DNA of 64,000 nt from JAJDZL01 sp965221175 (GCA_965221175.1 OZ244867.1:248001-312000), one strand, 5' to 3'; numbered from the stretch's first letter, positions 24,772 to 34,609 are shown. Numbers and translations: made by a program. Notes: a model not told the origin generated them from the sequence alone.

Positions 24772-25528
24772 TACTAGCCTGCTCCAAGCCCAGTGCTAGT
24801 AAACACGCTTCAGTAATTTGCTGATATCTAATTAATTTCTTATGAAATTCATCGTTCGCTAAACTTTCATCCAAGAAGTTTAGGTCGAGTAGCAAGAACA
24901 GGCCATCGATTAAAACACTTGCTTCTGCTGTGCAATTCACACGCCAGCTTCTATTCTCATCTGTATTAGTAAAACGGACACCTGGAGTATGCACGATATT
25001 ACTGTCATGAAGCATCTCTTCCATTGTTGAAATTTTATAGCGCTCCAAATAGTCAGCAACCGCTGTACCGTCAATAATGTAAGCGTGTTCCGCTATGATA
25101 ATCTGCAACGACCGGTACTTATGCTGAGCAAATTTTTCTTTAAAGCTGGAATCTATTTTCTCAACAATACTAACAATTGTCCTGTAATCATTTGGTGCCT
25201 GAAATGGAAATTCAAAAGTTAATTTCTCCGCAGACAGGGCAACGTAACTTTTGCTTCCTAATATATTGTACTTTGCAACTAATTCACCAAGAGAGGCACC
25301 AACGACGGTTGAAAAATCGCTGACATTCACAGTGTATTCTGGATTTAGTGCATCATATATCATTTCAAAAAATCTTGGTGCTACACCATTCCAGTTAAAA
25401 ATTGGAGGCGACAGGTTAATATTCACCGTTGTTGAACGTAAATACGGTTTCAATGAAATCAGTTGCATTAAATATTTCAAATAAATATAAGTTAATTCAG
25501 TCAGTTTTCTGTGTAATAAATGTATCAC
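24764..25528 (-). CDS. Unknown first gene of the RES toxin-antitoxin operon (possibly TIGR04255-like)
   Basis: A 254-residue protein with no signal peptide; I do not firmly recognise it. Alternating strands in the N-terminal half (STTVNINLSPPIFNWNG, YTVNVSDFSTVVG, KSYVALSAEKLTFEF) and the C-terminal LIDGLFLLLDLNFLDESLA followed by helices weakly recall TIGR04255-type proteins. Three genes overlap or nearly touch (this one, the MbcA-like antitoxin, the RES toxin), which implies one functional unit. The start may be internal, at MQLISLKPYLRSTTV, because the first 20 residues are unusual. Confidence 0.55.
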   Translation of the reverse strand: MIHLLHRKLTELTYIYLKYLMQLISLKPYLRSTTVNINLSPPIFNWNGVAPRFFEMIYDALNPEYTVNVSDFSTVVGASLGELVAKYNILGSKSYVALSAEKLTFEFPFQAPNDYRTIVSIVEKIDSSFKEKFAQHKYRSLQIIIAEHAYIIDGTAVADYLERYKISTMEEMLHDSNIVHTPGVRFTNTDENRSWRVNCTAEASVLIDGLFLLLDLNFLDESLANDEFHKKLIRYQQITEACLLALGLEQASNE

Positions 25529-26203
25529 ATTTTATAGTCAACTTCGCATATTGAATGCACATTTAGCAATACCACTCAAAAACTAATTGACCACTAGTTC
25601 AACTGTCAATCTTGATACTCAGACGGTGCCGTTAGTTTTTAAGTTTGGATTCATTCGAAAATTATCGAAGACACACTTTCACAATGTCCGATATTGCCAA
25701 ATCTTCAAGTGTAAAGGGTAACTGTCATTCTCCCGGTCCCGTTCCAAGTGAAGAAGAGCCCCATATTTTGCATTATAAAATCGGATTTTCACTGTTGTTG
25801 CCTGGGTAAATTGCCAAGAATTGGCGGGTGCTGAAGTCTATCTAGCTCCAACTGAAGCAGGCTGATGTCTGGGTGCTTGTGTGATTGACCGGTTACCTGA
25901 TCGAAACTGTCTTTTAAATTGATTGGCGGACACAAGTGTCCATTGTATGCCCTCTAGCGATTTTATTGACAACTAAAATGGGGGGGGGTTCGATTGTCCG
26001 ATAATTTATGAATTGGTAGACACTGGAATTGAGCAAGAGTGGGCGTTTATGTTTGCACCCGTAAGGAAATGTAGGTCTAGTCGGAGATTCACTAATTGAT
26101 CACATTTGATATCACTATTAATTCGTGGTATACAAAACCTAAACCAAACGATGCAAACACAGTTTCTCGAAGGTAGTGATTTGTAAAATGTGGGAATGAA
26201 GAT
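25529..26203. other. Intergenic stretch with no supported gene
   Basis: About 675 bases between divergent gene groups. I see only short frames with stops in all phases, an eight- or nine-base run of G near 25980, and A/T-rich parts that can hold the promoters of both flanking units. The best small frame (25684, about 41 codons) is not supported. Confidence 0.5.
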
Positions 26204-26866
26204 ATGGAACGCCTGGTAAAAATCTACATCCCGCTGTTAGCAGTTTTTCTGTATTTCTCGGGGTTCTTTTATATTGCGGTTTTTTTTCAGTTTCTCGGGC
26301 TCGTTGGAGGTTATCGTGAGTTTGACTTGTTCCAAATTGGTTTCTTCTCATTCTCTGTCCTGTACGAGTTGATTGTATTTAGAGATTTTGGGCTTTCCAG
26401 TAAAATTTTGGCACTCATCGGTTTCTTGTTCTTTATTCATGCACTCCCTGATTTTCAAATTCGTTTGAAAAGTAAAAGTCCTAGTTCAATCTCAATTGTG
26501 AAACTCCTTGGACAGGATAATTTGCCTTTACTACCTTCACCTTTACGCGTAATTATTGGTAGTGCCCTTTCATTCTATATTCTATTTGACGTATCGGGGG
26601 CAATTGGCAAAATTCATGCGTGTGACCGTCTGACAATGTCCAAATCAAGTGTTACACTGGTGGGGCTCAATACAGAAAGTCTCAGCTCCGACCAACGCGA
26701 TTTCATCCTTAGTGCACAAGAAAAAGGCGAATTGACGGAAGTGTGGCGAACCGAAAATTCGGTCTATATTAGTAAAACAATCCGGGACTGCATTAAAGAT
26801 TCGCGCCATCTCATTGTGCTAGGTTTCGACGATTTTGATTTTACAATCACCAGACGTATAAATTGA
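26204..26866 (+). CDS. Membrane protein with four or five helices, unknown function
   Basis: Hydrophobic helices are visible near residues 6-30 (YIPLLAVFLYFSGFFYIAVF), 43-58, 66-80 (ILALIGFLFFIHAL) and 113-128 (VIIGSALSFYILFDVSGA). They are followed by a soluble C-terminal domain of about 90 residues (SKSSVTLVGLNTESLSSDQR; EVWRTENSVYISKTIRDC). No known domain is recognised. The next gene starts four bases before this one ends, so the two form an operon. Confidence 0.6.
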   Translation: MERLVKIYIPLLAVFLYFSGFFYIAVFFQFLGLVGGYREFDLFQIGFFSFSVLYELIVFRDFGLSSKILALIGFLFFIHALPDFQIRLKSKSPSSISIVKLLGQDNLPLLPSPLRVIIGSALSFYILFDVSGAIGKIHACDRLTMSKSSVTLVGLNTESLSSDQRDFILSAQEKGELTEVWRTENSVYISKTIRDCIKDSRHLIVLGFDDFDFTITRRIN

Positions 26867-27687
26867 GTAAGGCAATTTTTAGTATGTTACGACTAACACT
26901 TGTCGCTGGATCATTAAGTTGTTTGCTTTTGATTTTGACATTGGCAGTAATGGGATCTACTACAGTTGTGGCGGAACTCCGACTGACGAAAGGAGAGCGT
27001 ACTCTTGTTGGCAATATCGTGAAAATTGGTAACAAGAGTCTATTTCTATCTTGTGAAGGTCATGCGATATCTCTGTATGAAAATGAACAGAAACTGGAAT
27101 ATATTTCCGCTACCTGCGACAACCGAACTGGGGGTGCTAATAATTCACCCTTTCCGTCTCCAAGTAATCCCTGCGGCAACTCTGGCGGTGGTGTAAATCC
27201 GAGTGGTTTTGTGATATCGGATCTTGTTAAAGATCATTTCGATGTAATTGACTCCAAGTGGGAAGAAATTATTGAACAGAATCCCAATTACGACAAACAA
27301 TATCCAATTCCAGCATGGAGTTCACAGTTTCAATACTTTTCGGTATCAAATGGGTTGGCTGTTCCGGGAACTCAATTTGTGCCAGTTAGCGATGTTTATG
27401 AAAATCCCAATGGAGTCAGTCCGGATGAAGACGAATGTAATGATCCTCGAACTGGCCCAGACCCTTGTATAAATTGTATTGAAAAAATTTCCAATTTTGT
27501 TGCTAATAACCCTGGCTGGGAATCCCACTTTTGGTCACCGAGTAGTAAGAAGATGCAGGATTTGTATGAGAATATCCGAGAATCTTGGAGCTCTGGGAAT
27601 GGAGAATCGGTTGAGTACTATGTAGACAAATTTCTCTGGCCAAGAAGCATTCTTAGGTCGATTGAATCCTTGCCAGTTCCTGAATAG
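26863..27687 (+). CDS. Secreted or membrane-anchored cysteine-containing protein, unknown function
   Basis: The TTG start overlaps the previous stop. An N-terminal signal or anchor helix (LVAGSLSCLLLILTLAVMGS) precedes a beta-rich part with paired cysteines (SLFLSCEGHAISLYENEQKL, ISATCDN) and a Gly/Asn/Pro-rich linker (NNSPFPSPSNPCGNSGGGVN). The C-terminal domain of about 100 residues has DPRTGPDPCINCIEKISNF and Trp-rich segments. It is probably exported and disulfide bonded. The family is unknown; co-transcription with the membrane protein suggests a joint envelope role. Confidence 0.6.
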   Translation: MSKAIFSMLRLTLVAGSLSCLLLILTLAVMGSTTVVAELRLTKGERTLVGNIVKIGNKSLFLSCEGHAISLYENEQKLEYISATCDNRTGGANNSPFPSPSNPCGNSGGGVNPSGFVISDLVKDHFDVIDSKWEEIIEQNPNYDKQYPIPAWSSQFQYFSVSNGLAVPGTQFVPVSDVYENPNGVSPDEDECNDPRTGPDPCINCIEKISNFVANNPGWESHFWSPSSKKMQDLYENIRESWSSGNGESVEYYVDKFLWPRSILRSIESLPVPE

Positions 27688-27981
27688 TCGGGAATTTTAT
27701 ATTCGAATCGGTACCGAACTTCAGTTTTCTGTGGAATCCGTGCCAGTCAAGCGAAGCCACGGCGAGCTGAAACTTTACGAAGTTAATTTCTTACGTGAGA
27801 AATTCAAACTATGAACAGTTTGAAACAGAATGGACTGCTATGATTTGACCTGTCAATATTACCTTGATTTTCAAAATGCCATATCATCAGCGCTATGAAT
27901 GTAGGTGAAAATTTGAGACTCTAAAATTAGAATTTCAATTGATGAATATTTGTATGGAATTCCTTTCCACAGGAGAAAAAA

Positions 27982-28989
27982 ATGAATGACAGAAATAGGA
28001 GCAACCTAGTAATCTCGGTGCGTAACATCGTTTCGCACGGAAGCAAATTTGGGAGCGAACCTGGTAGATCAAGTTTTCTGGAAGTTCGGGATGGTGAAGT
28101 TCCTAATCCAAAATACCATAAAATTGATAAACGTAAATTTGTCGATGAAGTGATGAATCGCGCAAAGAATGGTGATATAGAACGAAAATCTGGCCCCAAT
28201 AGACGTGAAACTTTTGCAACAGGAGATGTCTTGGTATTCATACACGGTTACAACAACAGTCTTGAAACAGTTATGGCTCGGCACAATTTTTTACAACAAA
28301 ACTTAGCGGAATTCGATTACAAGGGCGCAATCGTTAGTTTCGATTGGCCATGCGATGATTCAGTTCTAAACTATCTTGAAGACCGCAGAGACGCTAAACA
28401 AACAGCATTTCGTTTAGTAGATGATGGAATAAAAATAATTGCGCAATTGCAAAGAGATCAAAGAAAAAGAAAGTGTGAAATTAATATACATTTACTTGGT
28501 CACTCGACAGGTGCGTTCGTAATTCGAGAAGGATTTGCGGATGCAAATCAAAATCGATCAATTTCGCGCATCAATTGGACTGTCAGTCAAGTAGCCTTGA
28601 TTGGCGCGGATGTTTCCGCTAGATCTTTGGCGAGTAACAGTGATAAGTCTCATTCTTTGTTCCAACATGCGGTTCGAATAACAAACTACTCAAGTAAGTT
28701 CGATCGTGTACTGAAATTGTCTAATGCAAAACGCTTTGGAACCTCTCCACGAGTTGGCCGTGTTGGATTGCCAGATAACGCCCATCCGAAGTGTGTCAAC
28801 GTTGATTGTAGTCAATATTGGGCGAACCTCGCCGAGAATGAAATCTCAAGTTTAGGAGATGAATCCCATTCATGGCATTTCAACGATAAACGGTTTGCTG
28901 AGGATCTCGTGTATACGATCAGTGGCGATATAGATCGAAATCGGATTCCAACCCGAACGTTGGTAGAAGGCGAATTGATCTTGAATTGA
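27982..28989 (+). CDS. DUF900-type alpha/beta hydrolase
   Basis: The hydrolase fold is evident: the strand and oxyanion loop VLVFIHGYNNSLETVMARHN near residues 87-106, FDWPCDDSVLNYLEDRRDAK typical of DUF900 proteins, and the nucleophile elbow LLGHSTGAFVIREGF with Ser near residue 176. A histidine in DESHSWHF near 296 is a candidate for the triad. The start at 27982 has a ribosome site AGGAG. There is no signal peptide. It stands alone with about 290 noncoding bases before it. Substrate unknown; relatives are putative lipases or esterases. Confidence 0.8.
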   Translation: MNDRNRSNLVISVRNIVSHGSKFGSEPGRSSFLEVRDGEVPNPKYHKIDKRKFVDEVMNRAKNGDIERKSGPNRRETFATGDVLVFIHGYNNSLETVMARHNFLQQNLAEFDYKGAIVSFDWPCDDSVLNYLEDRRDAKQTAFRLVDDGIKIIAQLQRDQRKRKCEINIHLLGHSTGAFVIREGFADANQNRSISRINWTVSQVALIGADVSARSLASNSDKSHSLFQHAVRITNYSSKFDRVLKLSNAKRFGTSPRVGRVGLPDNAHPKCVNVDCSQYWANLAENEISSLGDESHSWHFNDKRFAEDLVYTISGDIDRNRIPTRTLVEGELILN

Positions 28990-29121
28990 GACAGAAGACT
29001 AGACCAAGCCGCCGCATGAAACTTACTTTCCGCATTACTTTTGACTAAGGATTTGCAATAATCAAAATTATTCCGCGCGAGTTGACGGGCATTCATCCCT
29101 CGAAACCAAACCGATTTACAC

Positions 29122-29325
29122 TCAGGTAATCAATGCCGAAGAGCGGATTGTCGCATGGCTGAGTAGTCTTGCGATGACCGGTATTGGCACTCCATCCATT
29201 GCCGCTATAGTTGCGAAGCTGTGATGTGGATAGTGTATTGATTTGCCAATTGAGGCGCGAACGGAGGTGGCAGCGCTCGTGTGAACGACGTCTTCGTTCT
29301 CGACGAACGGGTAACATGCTGACAA
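29122..29325 (-). pseudogene. C-terminal remnant of a tyrosine recombinase
   Basis: The minus-strand frame contains PHHSFATIAAMDGVPIPVIA then RLLSHATIRSSA, which equals the end of phage-type integrases (HxLRHSFAT...DGV.I..IARLLGH). The first conserved arginine is replaced (HHSFAT) and the terminal tyrosine is not in frame. The upstream two thirds of the gene are missing. It marks an old recombination junction between the hydrolase gene and the interrupted OLD gene. Confidence 0.65.
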
Positions 29326-29424
29326 TGAACTACATTGACTTGCGCGACGAAGGGGAGATGATGGCCATTCGATGCCTGGTGAACATCCTCTACGCAGACT
29401 ACTGCGTCCAAGTAGTCACGAGCA

Positions 29425-29793
29425 TTATTTACACTTTTGGTCGTCGGGACGGGTATCGTTCCATACGCACAAAAGGTCATTTGAAAACTTTAGCACAACC
29501 TTCTCAGCTGTTCTATTCCAGTGTCCAAGGTCGCCAGCAAGACGTTCGCCAGACTTGATGTCGAAGGAAGCACTCTTCTCGTTGCGCTCCAATAGACAGT
29601 GTGGACGTCCTCGATGCTGGTTCTCGTTCGTACGAATGATGGCCTTGATCCCTCCAAGATCGACCTTAACTTCGGTAAGAAAGGACAAACCATCTTCCCT
29701 GATTGGCCCATAAGATCGGAAGCATTCGGTTATCTTTTGCAGCAACTCGCCGCCAATTAGGATCTCCTCAGTCAACGTTTCCGTACCTCTCAA
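29425..29793 (-). CDS. Small hypothetical protein (weakly DUF4160-like), 122 aa
   Basis: The middle part GRPHCLLERNEKSASFDIKS, then a helix and LLCVWNDTRP, vaguely recalls DUF4160-type small proteins that often belong to toxin-antitoxin pairs, but the match is weak. It follows the interrupted OLD nuclease gene on the same strand after about 70 bases and could be its former partner. The C-terminal residues may be out of natural frame. Confidence 0.4.
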   Translation of the reverse strand: MRGTETLTEEILIGGELLQKITECFRSYGPIREDGLSFLTEVKVDLGGIKAIIRTNENQHRGRPHCLLERNEKSASFDIKSGERLAGDLGHWNRTAEKVVLKFSNDLLCVWNDTRPDDQKCK

Positions 29794-30326
29794 TACACGG
29801 CCAAAACATCAATTCAGCCCCAAATTATCGTGTTTAACAGCATGTCCAACTCGCCGCGCTGCTACGGTTCTACGTCGTCGAAGCGATTTGTCAGTTCCTT
29901 AAACAAAGCTTCGGCCTTGTCCAATATCCCTTGCGGTAAATCTGTCGGGTCCGTCCTTGACCACTCAATGACAATCCGACGCGCAACCATCGGTTTCCAG
30001 CCGTCCGGTAGCTCTACACCGTGTCTCTTTGCGGCGTTCTTGATCTGTGCCACTAAGCTGCCCTTGGCGCGATCACCTTGGTTTAGCGTGATTTTCTTAC
30101 CGACCACATCCTTCAAGTTAGGGAGAATCGTCACTTCACCGATGATATCCTCGATTTCGCAGTCCTCTCGCCCGAGCACGTCACTCAACAGTAATACTGT
30201 CTTCTCGTAGCCTGCATACAGCTCTTTCATCAGAGCGTCGCGGCGTGTTCGCCCTGCGTAATCGCCGTCCAGTAAGACAACTGGCCGCACTTCCTGTCCT
30301 AGGAACAGAGATGCGACATGCCCCAC

Positions 30327-31845
30327 CAGCAGTTCTCATTTTAGGTATTCATTTTAATTTCCATGTAATCTCCATGTTTTTGAAAAAAACGGAATTGAGT
30401 ATCCGGCTTGTCAGCCGAGAGGCGATATCAAGCTACGGGGGCAGTCGCGGTTGTGGGTTGGCAGTGGCACTGAGAAGCGCTTGCCAGTTTTCAAAGTAAA
30501 GATAGCAGTTGATGATGTCAATGGCGACAAAGAACCGATGTTTTCTGGAAAATCTGGCTCTGGCGGCCTGCCACAGTTCGCACAGGTGGTTGCATACGGC
30601 ATGAAACGCAAATGCGATCAGGTTCAAAGTCATCAGTGTGTCGGACAGCCCCTGTTTGCCGTGTCCGAAGTTATGCTCCATGTGATAGCCGTGCTTTTTC
30701 AACAAGTTAAACCCTTCGTTTTCAATCTTCCAGCGTGCCCGACCGGCGGCTGCAATGTCGGCTGCATTGGCTTTGGTGACATCAAGCGAGGTGACGAAGC
30801 GAAAGCTCTGCGTGGGTTTGCGGTCGCCGACCCGGCGAATTTGAAGTTCAACGTAATTGACCTTCAACGCATCGTTGCCGTCTCTGATCGGCAACTGCTT
30901 GGCAATACGATACTGATAAATCAAATTCGGCTGTTTGCGTCCTGGTGTTTTTTTGACCACCCGAGTGGTTGGCCAGATAACGCCATCGAGATAACTGAAA
31001 AGTGTTTTATGAGAACCTTCTTTGACGCGGAAGATGAAATCGCCACCGGCTTGTGTAACCTTTTCGCATATCGGCTGATTGGCATACAGATCATCGCCCA
31101 GGTAAATCGGACGCAAGGATGCGTAACGCGCTGCGTTTTGATCGAACCAGCGGTAGGCGGCTTTGGTTTCGCAATCCTGTTTATGATCGCCGTCTTGCGG
31201 CGTGATAAACTGCGGGCGCAACGGCAGCACCTCGCTGTGGCCGATGCCAACCAATGTGGCGCACAGCACGATATGGTGATATTCGGTCTCGCCAGAGCTT
31301 CGAAGTCGGATGCGGCAGTGCGGACACTGAATCTTGTAAGAGTTGTGGAATTCAGAGCCATCCAATGCCAACAGGCTGCGACCGTCGAGAATTTGGAAAG
31401 GCTTAAGGGCTTGATATTGCTTCATTTGATCAAGCGCTATGTCGAATCCGGGGTAAACCTCCTGACAATCGATTCGGTCCAATTGCTCTCGAATATGATT
31501 GTCAGTTGGCAGTTTGCGGATGCCGAATAAAGACCGGCACGCATTTTTGTTCTGCGCCTGATAGAACGTTCTTTGATGCTCAAGAAAAGACGGCGACTGC
31601 ATGAAAAAAGCCGAAAACGCTGCCATCGCGATATCGACGAAAGTGTACTGTTTGTTGCTGCCGTTGCGAGGGTCTGCGATCTTGTGGAATCGTTTTCGCA
31701 ATTCGCCAATGAGATGATCGACCATCAATTTCATGCTGGCGTATCATAGCAGATTCGACACAAAAGTACAAGTCAATAAAAACAATTACTTACGTTTATA
31801 TCCAATGAACCGGATCAAAAATAACTGCCAAAATGAGAACTGCTG
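30327..31845 (-). mobile_element. Complete IS4-like insertion sequence, 1519 bp
   Basis: Ends carry a perfect 16-bp inverted repeat, CAGCAGTTCTCATTTT at 30327-30342 and its complement at 31830-31845. The element is flanked by a 9-bp direct repeat ATGCCCCAC (30318-30326 and 31846-31854). It contains one transposase gene on the minus strand. The intact repeats and duplication show a simple, recent transposition into the OLD gene. Confidence 0.96.
30433..31734 (-). CDS. DDE transposase (IS4-like/ISNCY-type), 433 aa
   Basis: Transposase of the element above. It has an N-terminal helical region (IADPRNGSNKQYTFVDIAMA), a first acidic block ILDGRSLLALDGSEFHNSYK with a Cys-x2-Cys knuckle (IQCPHCRIRL), a second acidic block PIYLGDDLYANQPICEKV, and the Y-x-R-W-like final block AGRARWKIENEGFNLLKKHG. 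These fit DDE transposases with a beta-strand insertion. The exact IS family name would need a database comparison. The gene fills almost all of the element. Confidence 0.9.
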   Translation of the reverse strand: MKLMVDHLIGELRKRFHKIADPRNGSNKQYTFVDIAMAAFSAFFMQSPSFLEHQRTFYQAQNKNACRSLFGIRKLPTDNHIREQLDRIDCQEVYPGFDIALDQMKQYQALKPFQILDGRSLLALDGSEFHNSYKIQCPHCRIRLRSSGETEYHHIVLCATLVGIGHSEVLPLRPQFITPQDGDHKQDCETKAAYRWFDQNAARYASLRPIYLGDDLYANQPICEKVTQAGGDFIFRVKEGSHKTLFSYLDGVIWPTTRVVKKTPGRKQPNLIYQYRIAKQLPIRDGNDALKVNYVELQIRRVGDRKPTQSFRFVTSLDVTKANAADIAAAGRARWKIENEGFNLLKKHGYHMEHNFGHGKQGLSDTLMTLNLIAFAFHAVCNHLCELWQAARARFSRKHRFFVAIDIINCYLYFENWQALLSATANPQPRLPP

Positions 31846-33483
31846 ATGCCCCACCAGCTTTGTTCCGCCGCACGGTGTTATATAGATATCGTCCGGCAAT
31901 CCCTGCCGTCCCAATGAGTGACAATTTAGATTGAGCGCATGCAGGTACAAATAATCAGACATGCCCTCCACCAGTACGTTTTTCTTGTGCTGGAATAAAC
32001 CTCGCACCATCGCATATCCTGCTGCCGCCTGCAGCGGGAATATCGTTTCCCGATCCTTCGGCCAGCTATCGACACTGATTCGCGATTGTCCTGTCTCGTC
32101 TTCTGTAACTGGGCGGACACGATGAATATGTTCTCCGTCAATCAGGAATGGCGAATGCGTCGTGTATATTAGCGGATTGTCTTTTGCCAAAGTCTCGAAG
32201 AAGGCAATAAGCTCCTGCTGCGCCGTCGGGTGCAAATGTAGCCCCGGTTCATCAAGTAGAAGGACTGCATCCTTATGGCCCTCCTGGGACTCCTCAAGAA
32301 ACACAAGATAAAAGGAGAAGAACCATTGGAACCCCTTACTCCGGCTTTCCAGCTCGATGTCTACATCTGGTCGTCGATCATCTGATATCCAAATACGAAA
32401 ATATGGACCGTCGGCTTGATAACGGATTTTGTGTCGTCTCTGGCCGTACCATTGGCTAAATTTCTCCGAGATAGCGAGTGATGCCGAGTTCAGTTTCACG
32501 CTGCGTAGTTCCTTGCGTTTCTGATCTCTAGCGATTAATTCGGGCGTCACTTGATGATTTGCAGCCCTCGCTTTCTCAGCGTCTTCCTGGCCTAAATCCG
32601 ATATTTCTTGCGCGGTTAGCCCCACGTGTCTGAACATTGCATTGATGGTTCGCACACGCGGGTCGTCCGGTCTACTTGCATAGTCGGTAAGGAATTGCGG
32701 CAGATAAACGGCGCTGTCGAGAATTCCGTAATTCTCGAAATAAATGAACACTGGCAGTTCGCCTTTAATGGCCTTGTTCAGTTGCTGTGGTATCGGCTCC
32801 ACTTTCACCTTGCTGAGCAGATTATCAACCACGCCTTGAAGCTCTTCAACCAAGTCGGCCGAAGTCGGTTGCGCGTGTCCGTTCGATTCACGCCGCACTA
32901 AATCCAACAACTCAACTCCAATATCTGTTCGTAAGTCCTGAATCTTCTGGGTAGCCTTTTTGTGCCCTTCTGCCCAATCCGCGAGGCGTGTCCTCAGCGT
33001 CTGTGTCTCTTCTTCCTGACCCTGTGCAGGTACGGTTAGTCGCCGCGCGCCACTCGCGAATGTATCAAGCGCATTCACTAACTCATTCTGGTCTACTGTA
33101 TCTTCGGATACCACTGTGTCATATTCATACTTCAGGCTACCGTCATAGTACCGAGTCAATTGCACTTTTTTTGGTATCTCTGTGTCGTTTAGTCGCTCTC
33201 TCAGTTCCTTTCGGAACTCCGCTGAAATTTCGAATTCGACTCTACACACGGGCCAGTCAGCGCCATCATGGTACTCAGCCGTGAAGCGGTCGCGTGGGAA
33301 TTCTCGCTGCGCAAAATATGGTTCTTCATTTGCAGGGTGGAATTTGTGAAGCGCTTTAAGTAACGCGGTTTTTCCGGATTCGTTCCGACCAACGAACACC
33401 GTCACCCGCTCTAGAGGAATCCAACCGCTGTCGTCGATGTTGCGGTAATTCAAAACTTGAAACTGCGTCGGTGTCAGATTCAT

Positions 33484-33943
33484 ATAGTATCTATCCTTAG
33501 TTTCTAAACTGCGTTGATTCTCACGCTGCCATCCGTCTACTCTTTTCTTCGCTTACTACTGGACAAACTGTTGTTGGCGAGTAGACTTCGGTCAGTGCTG
33601 TTTGGTAACCCTTGTGTGGTGGCGGCCCGGAGTGTCGGACAGGTAAATTAAATTGACTGGCGCGTCAGCCCTTCAAAGAATCGACGCACACCAGCCATCC
33701 AGCAATAGCCTCCCACAAGCATCTGATTAATTGAAAATTTTTCCTTTCAGAATTCGAGGCATAGTCTAATTATTCTCCATAGTAATTATAAGAATTTTTA
33801 GCATTGCCAGTAAGTTAAAGTAGAGTAAGGGCTTCTTGGTTCATACGAAATACTCCAACGCTCAGCGGTGAATTGAACGTGCATAGTCTTTTCGGTTTCA
33901 GATCAGAAATTCCAATTTATTCAATTTTGGTAAACAGCTGTAT
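33484..33943. other. Intergenic region upstream of the OLD gene
   Basis: About 460 bases with no supported gene. It should contain the promoter of the minus-strand OLD gene near 33500-33560. The rest is A/T-rich toward 33750-33900. Confidence 0.4.
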
Positions 33944-34288
33944 TTGACCAGTACGAAAAAGAAAGGAGGGCTCAATACCCTCCTTTTTACTTGGATTCAA
34001 AATTATAAAGAATTTGATCAGCGTACGGCGCGTGTCAAAAGAGTTAGATCTCTCTTAGGCTCCGGATTGATGCCTCATGAGATAAGGTCAATATTAATTG
34101 AATCAGGAACTGGTCTTCGTTCTGAAGAAGAAGAAATTCTTGATGAAGCTGACAGGGTGGTAAATGAAGAAGGCTATACCTATGATGAAATTCGGCAAGC
34201 AATGTCCAACCGAGAATTCACGATTTACTCTACCAGTAAAGAAGCCTTTAAAGACGACGTTAGAACTATAGTTGAAAGTAGTGCATGA
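33944..34288 (+). CDS. Small acidic hypothetical protein
   Basis: The open frame runs 114 residues from a TTG at 33944, but the first part overlaps a strong terminator-like hairpin (33963-33988), so the true start may be later, perhaps the ATG at 34070. The body is helical and charged (RVKRVRSLLGSGLMPHEIRS, RSEEEEILDEADRVVNEEGY). A possible terminator lies 180 bases downstream at 34471. No family recognised. Confidence 0.45.
   Translation: MTSTKKKGGLNTLLFTWIQNYKEFDQRTARVKRVRSLLGSGLMPHEIRSILIESGTGLRSEEEEILDEADRVVNEEGYTYDEIRQAMSNREFTIYSTSKEAFKDDVRTIVESSA
33963..33988 (+). terminator. Terminator-like hairpin
   Basis: AAGGAGGG and CCCTCCTT form an eight-base stem around a seven-base loop, followed by TTT. 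The stem is almost the same as that of the terminator at 18484-18512, so the two loci may share a mobile origin. It falls in the 5' end of the open frame starting at 33944. Confidence 0.55.
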
Positions 34289-34470
34289 GAAAGCTAAACT
34301 AACGGCGATTCTAATTTTGAACCACGTCTGAACACATCAAGCATTCTCGACTAAACTTTCTCGGATTTTTGTGAGTCTCGTAGCTGGGCGACAGGCTACG
34401 GCAGGTCTAGAATTTTAGTCCGAACTTCATCTTGATTTAACCTCAATACTTCATTCCAGTGCTTTGTTAT

Positions 34471-34503
34471 AGCGGAATTGTCTTTTGACATTTCCGCTTT
34501 TTC
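34471..34503 (+). terminator. Rho-independent terminator
   Basis: AGCGGAATTGTC pairs with GACATTTCCGCT around a TTTT loop, with one mismatch, followed by a T-run. It would end plus-strand transcripts from the small gene at 33944-34288 before the IS1634 transposase gene. Confidence 0.65.
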
Positions 34504-34609
34504 TTGTGTATTATTGTTTCCATGTATTGTTTCATAATGTTACTTGTTATTCATTATTTAATATAGTACAATTTCTCTTTATCTGTTTCCATGTTCACAA
34601 AAAACAACT

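Larger units (their letters stand above)
29862..33483 (-). pseudogene. OLD-family ATPase/TOPRIM nuclease gene interrupted by an IS
   Basis: The 5' part (33483 down to 31846) encodes an ATPase domain: FQVLNYRNIDDSGWIPLERV, Walker A GRNESGKT near residues 33-40 and Walker B VLLLDEPGLHLHP, then the TOPRIM start VLVEGMSDYLYLHAL. The 3' part (30317 down to 29862) carries the second TOPRIM motif RPVVLLDGDYAGR. The IS at 30327-31845 splits the two between G-H and V-A. Removing the IS and one target copy rejoins the frame exactly (TKLVGHVASLFLG) to give about 697 residues with no other damage. The insertion must be recent. No UvrD-like partner is adjacent, unlike the OLD gene at 11787. Confidence 0.93.

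Noticed and set aside
25684..25809. A 41-codon frame in the intergenic region
   Set aside because: Too short, no ribosome site and no recognisable motif.
30451..31530. A 359-codon plus-strand frame
   Set aside because: Antisense to the transposase of the IS that splits the OLD gene, which has the convincing motifs.
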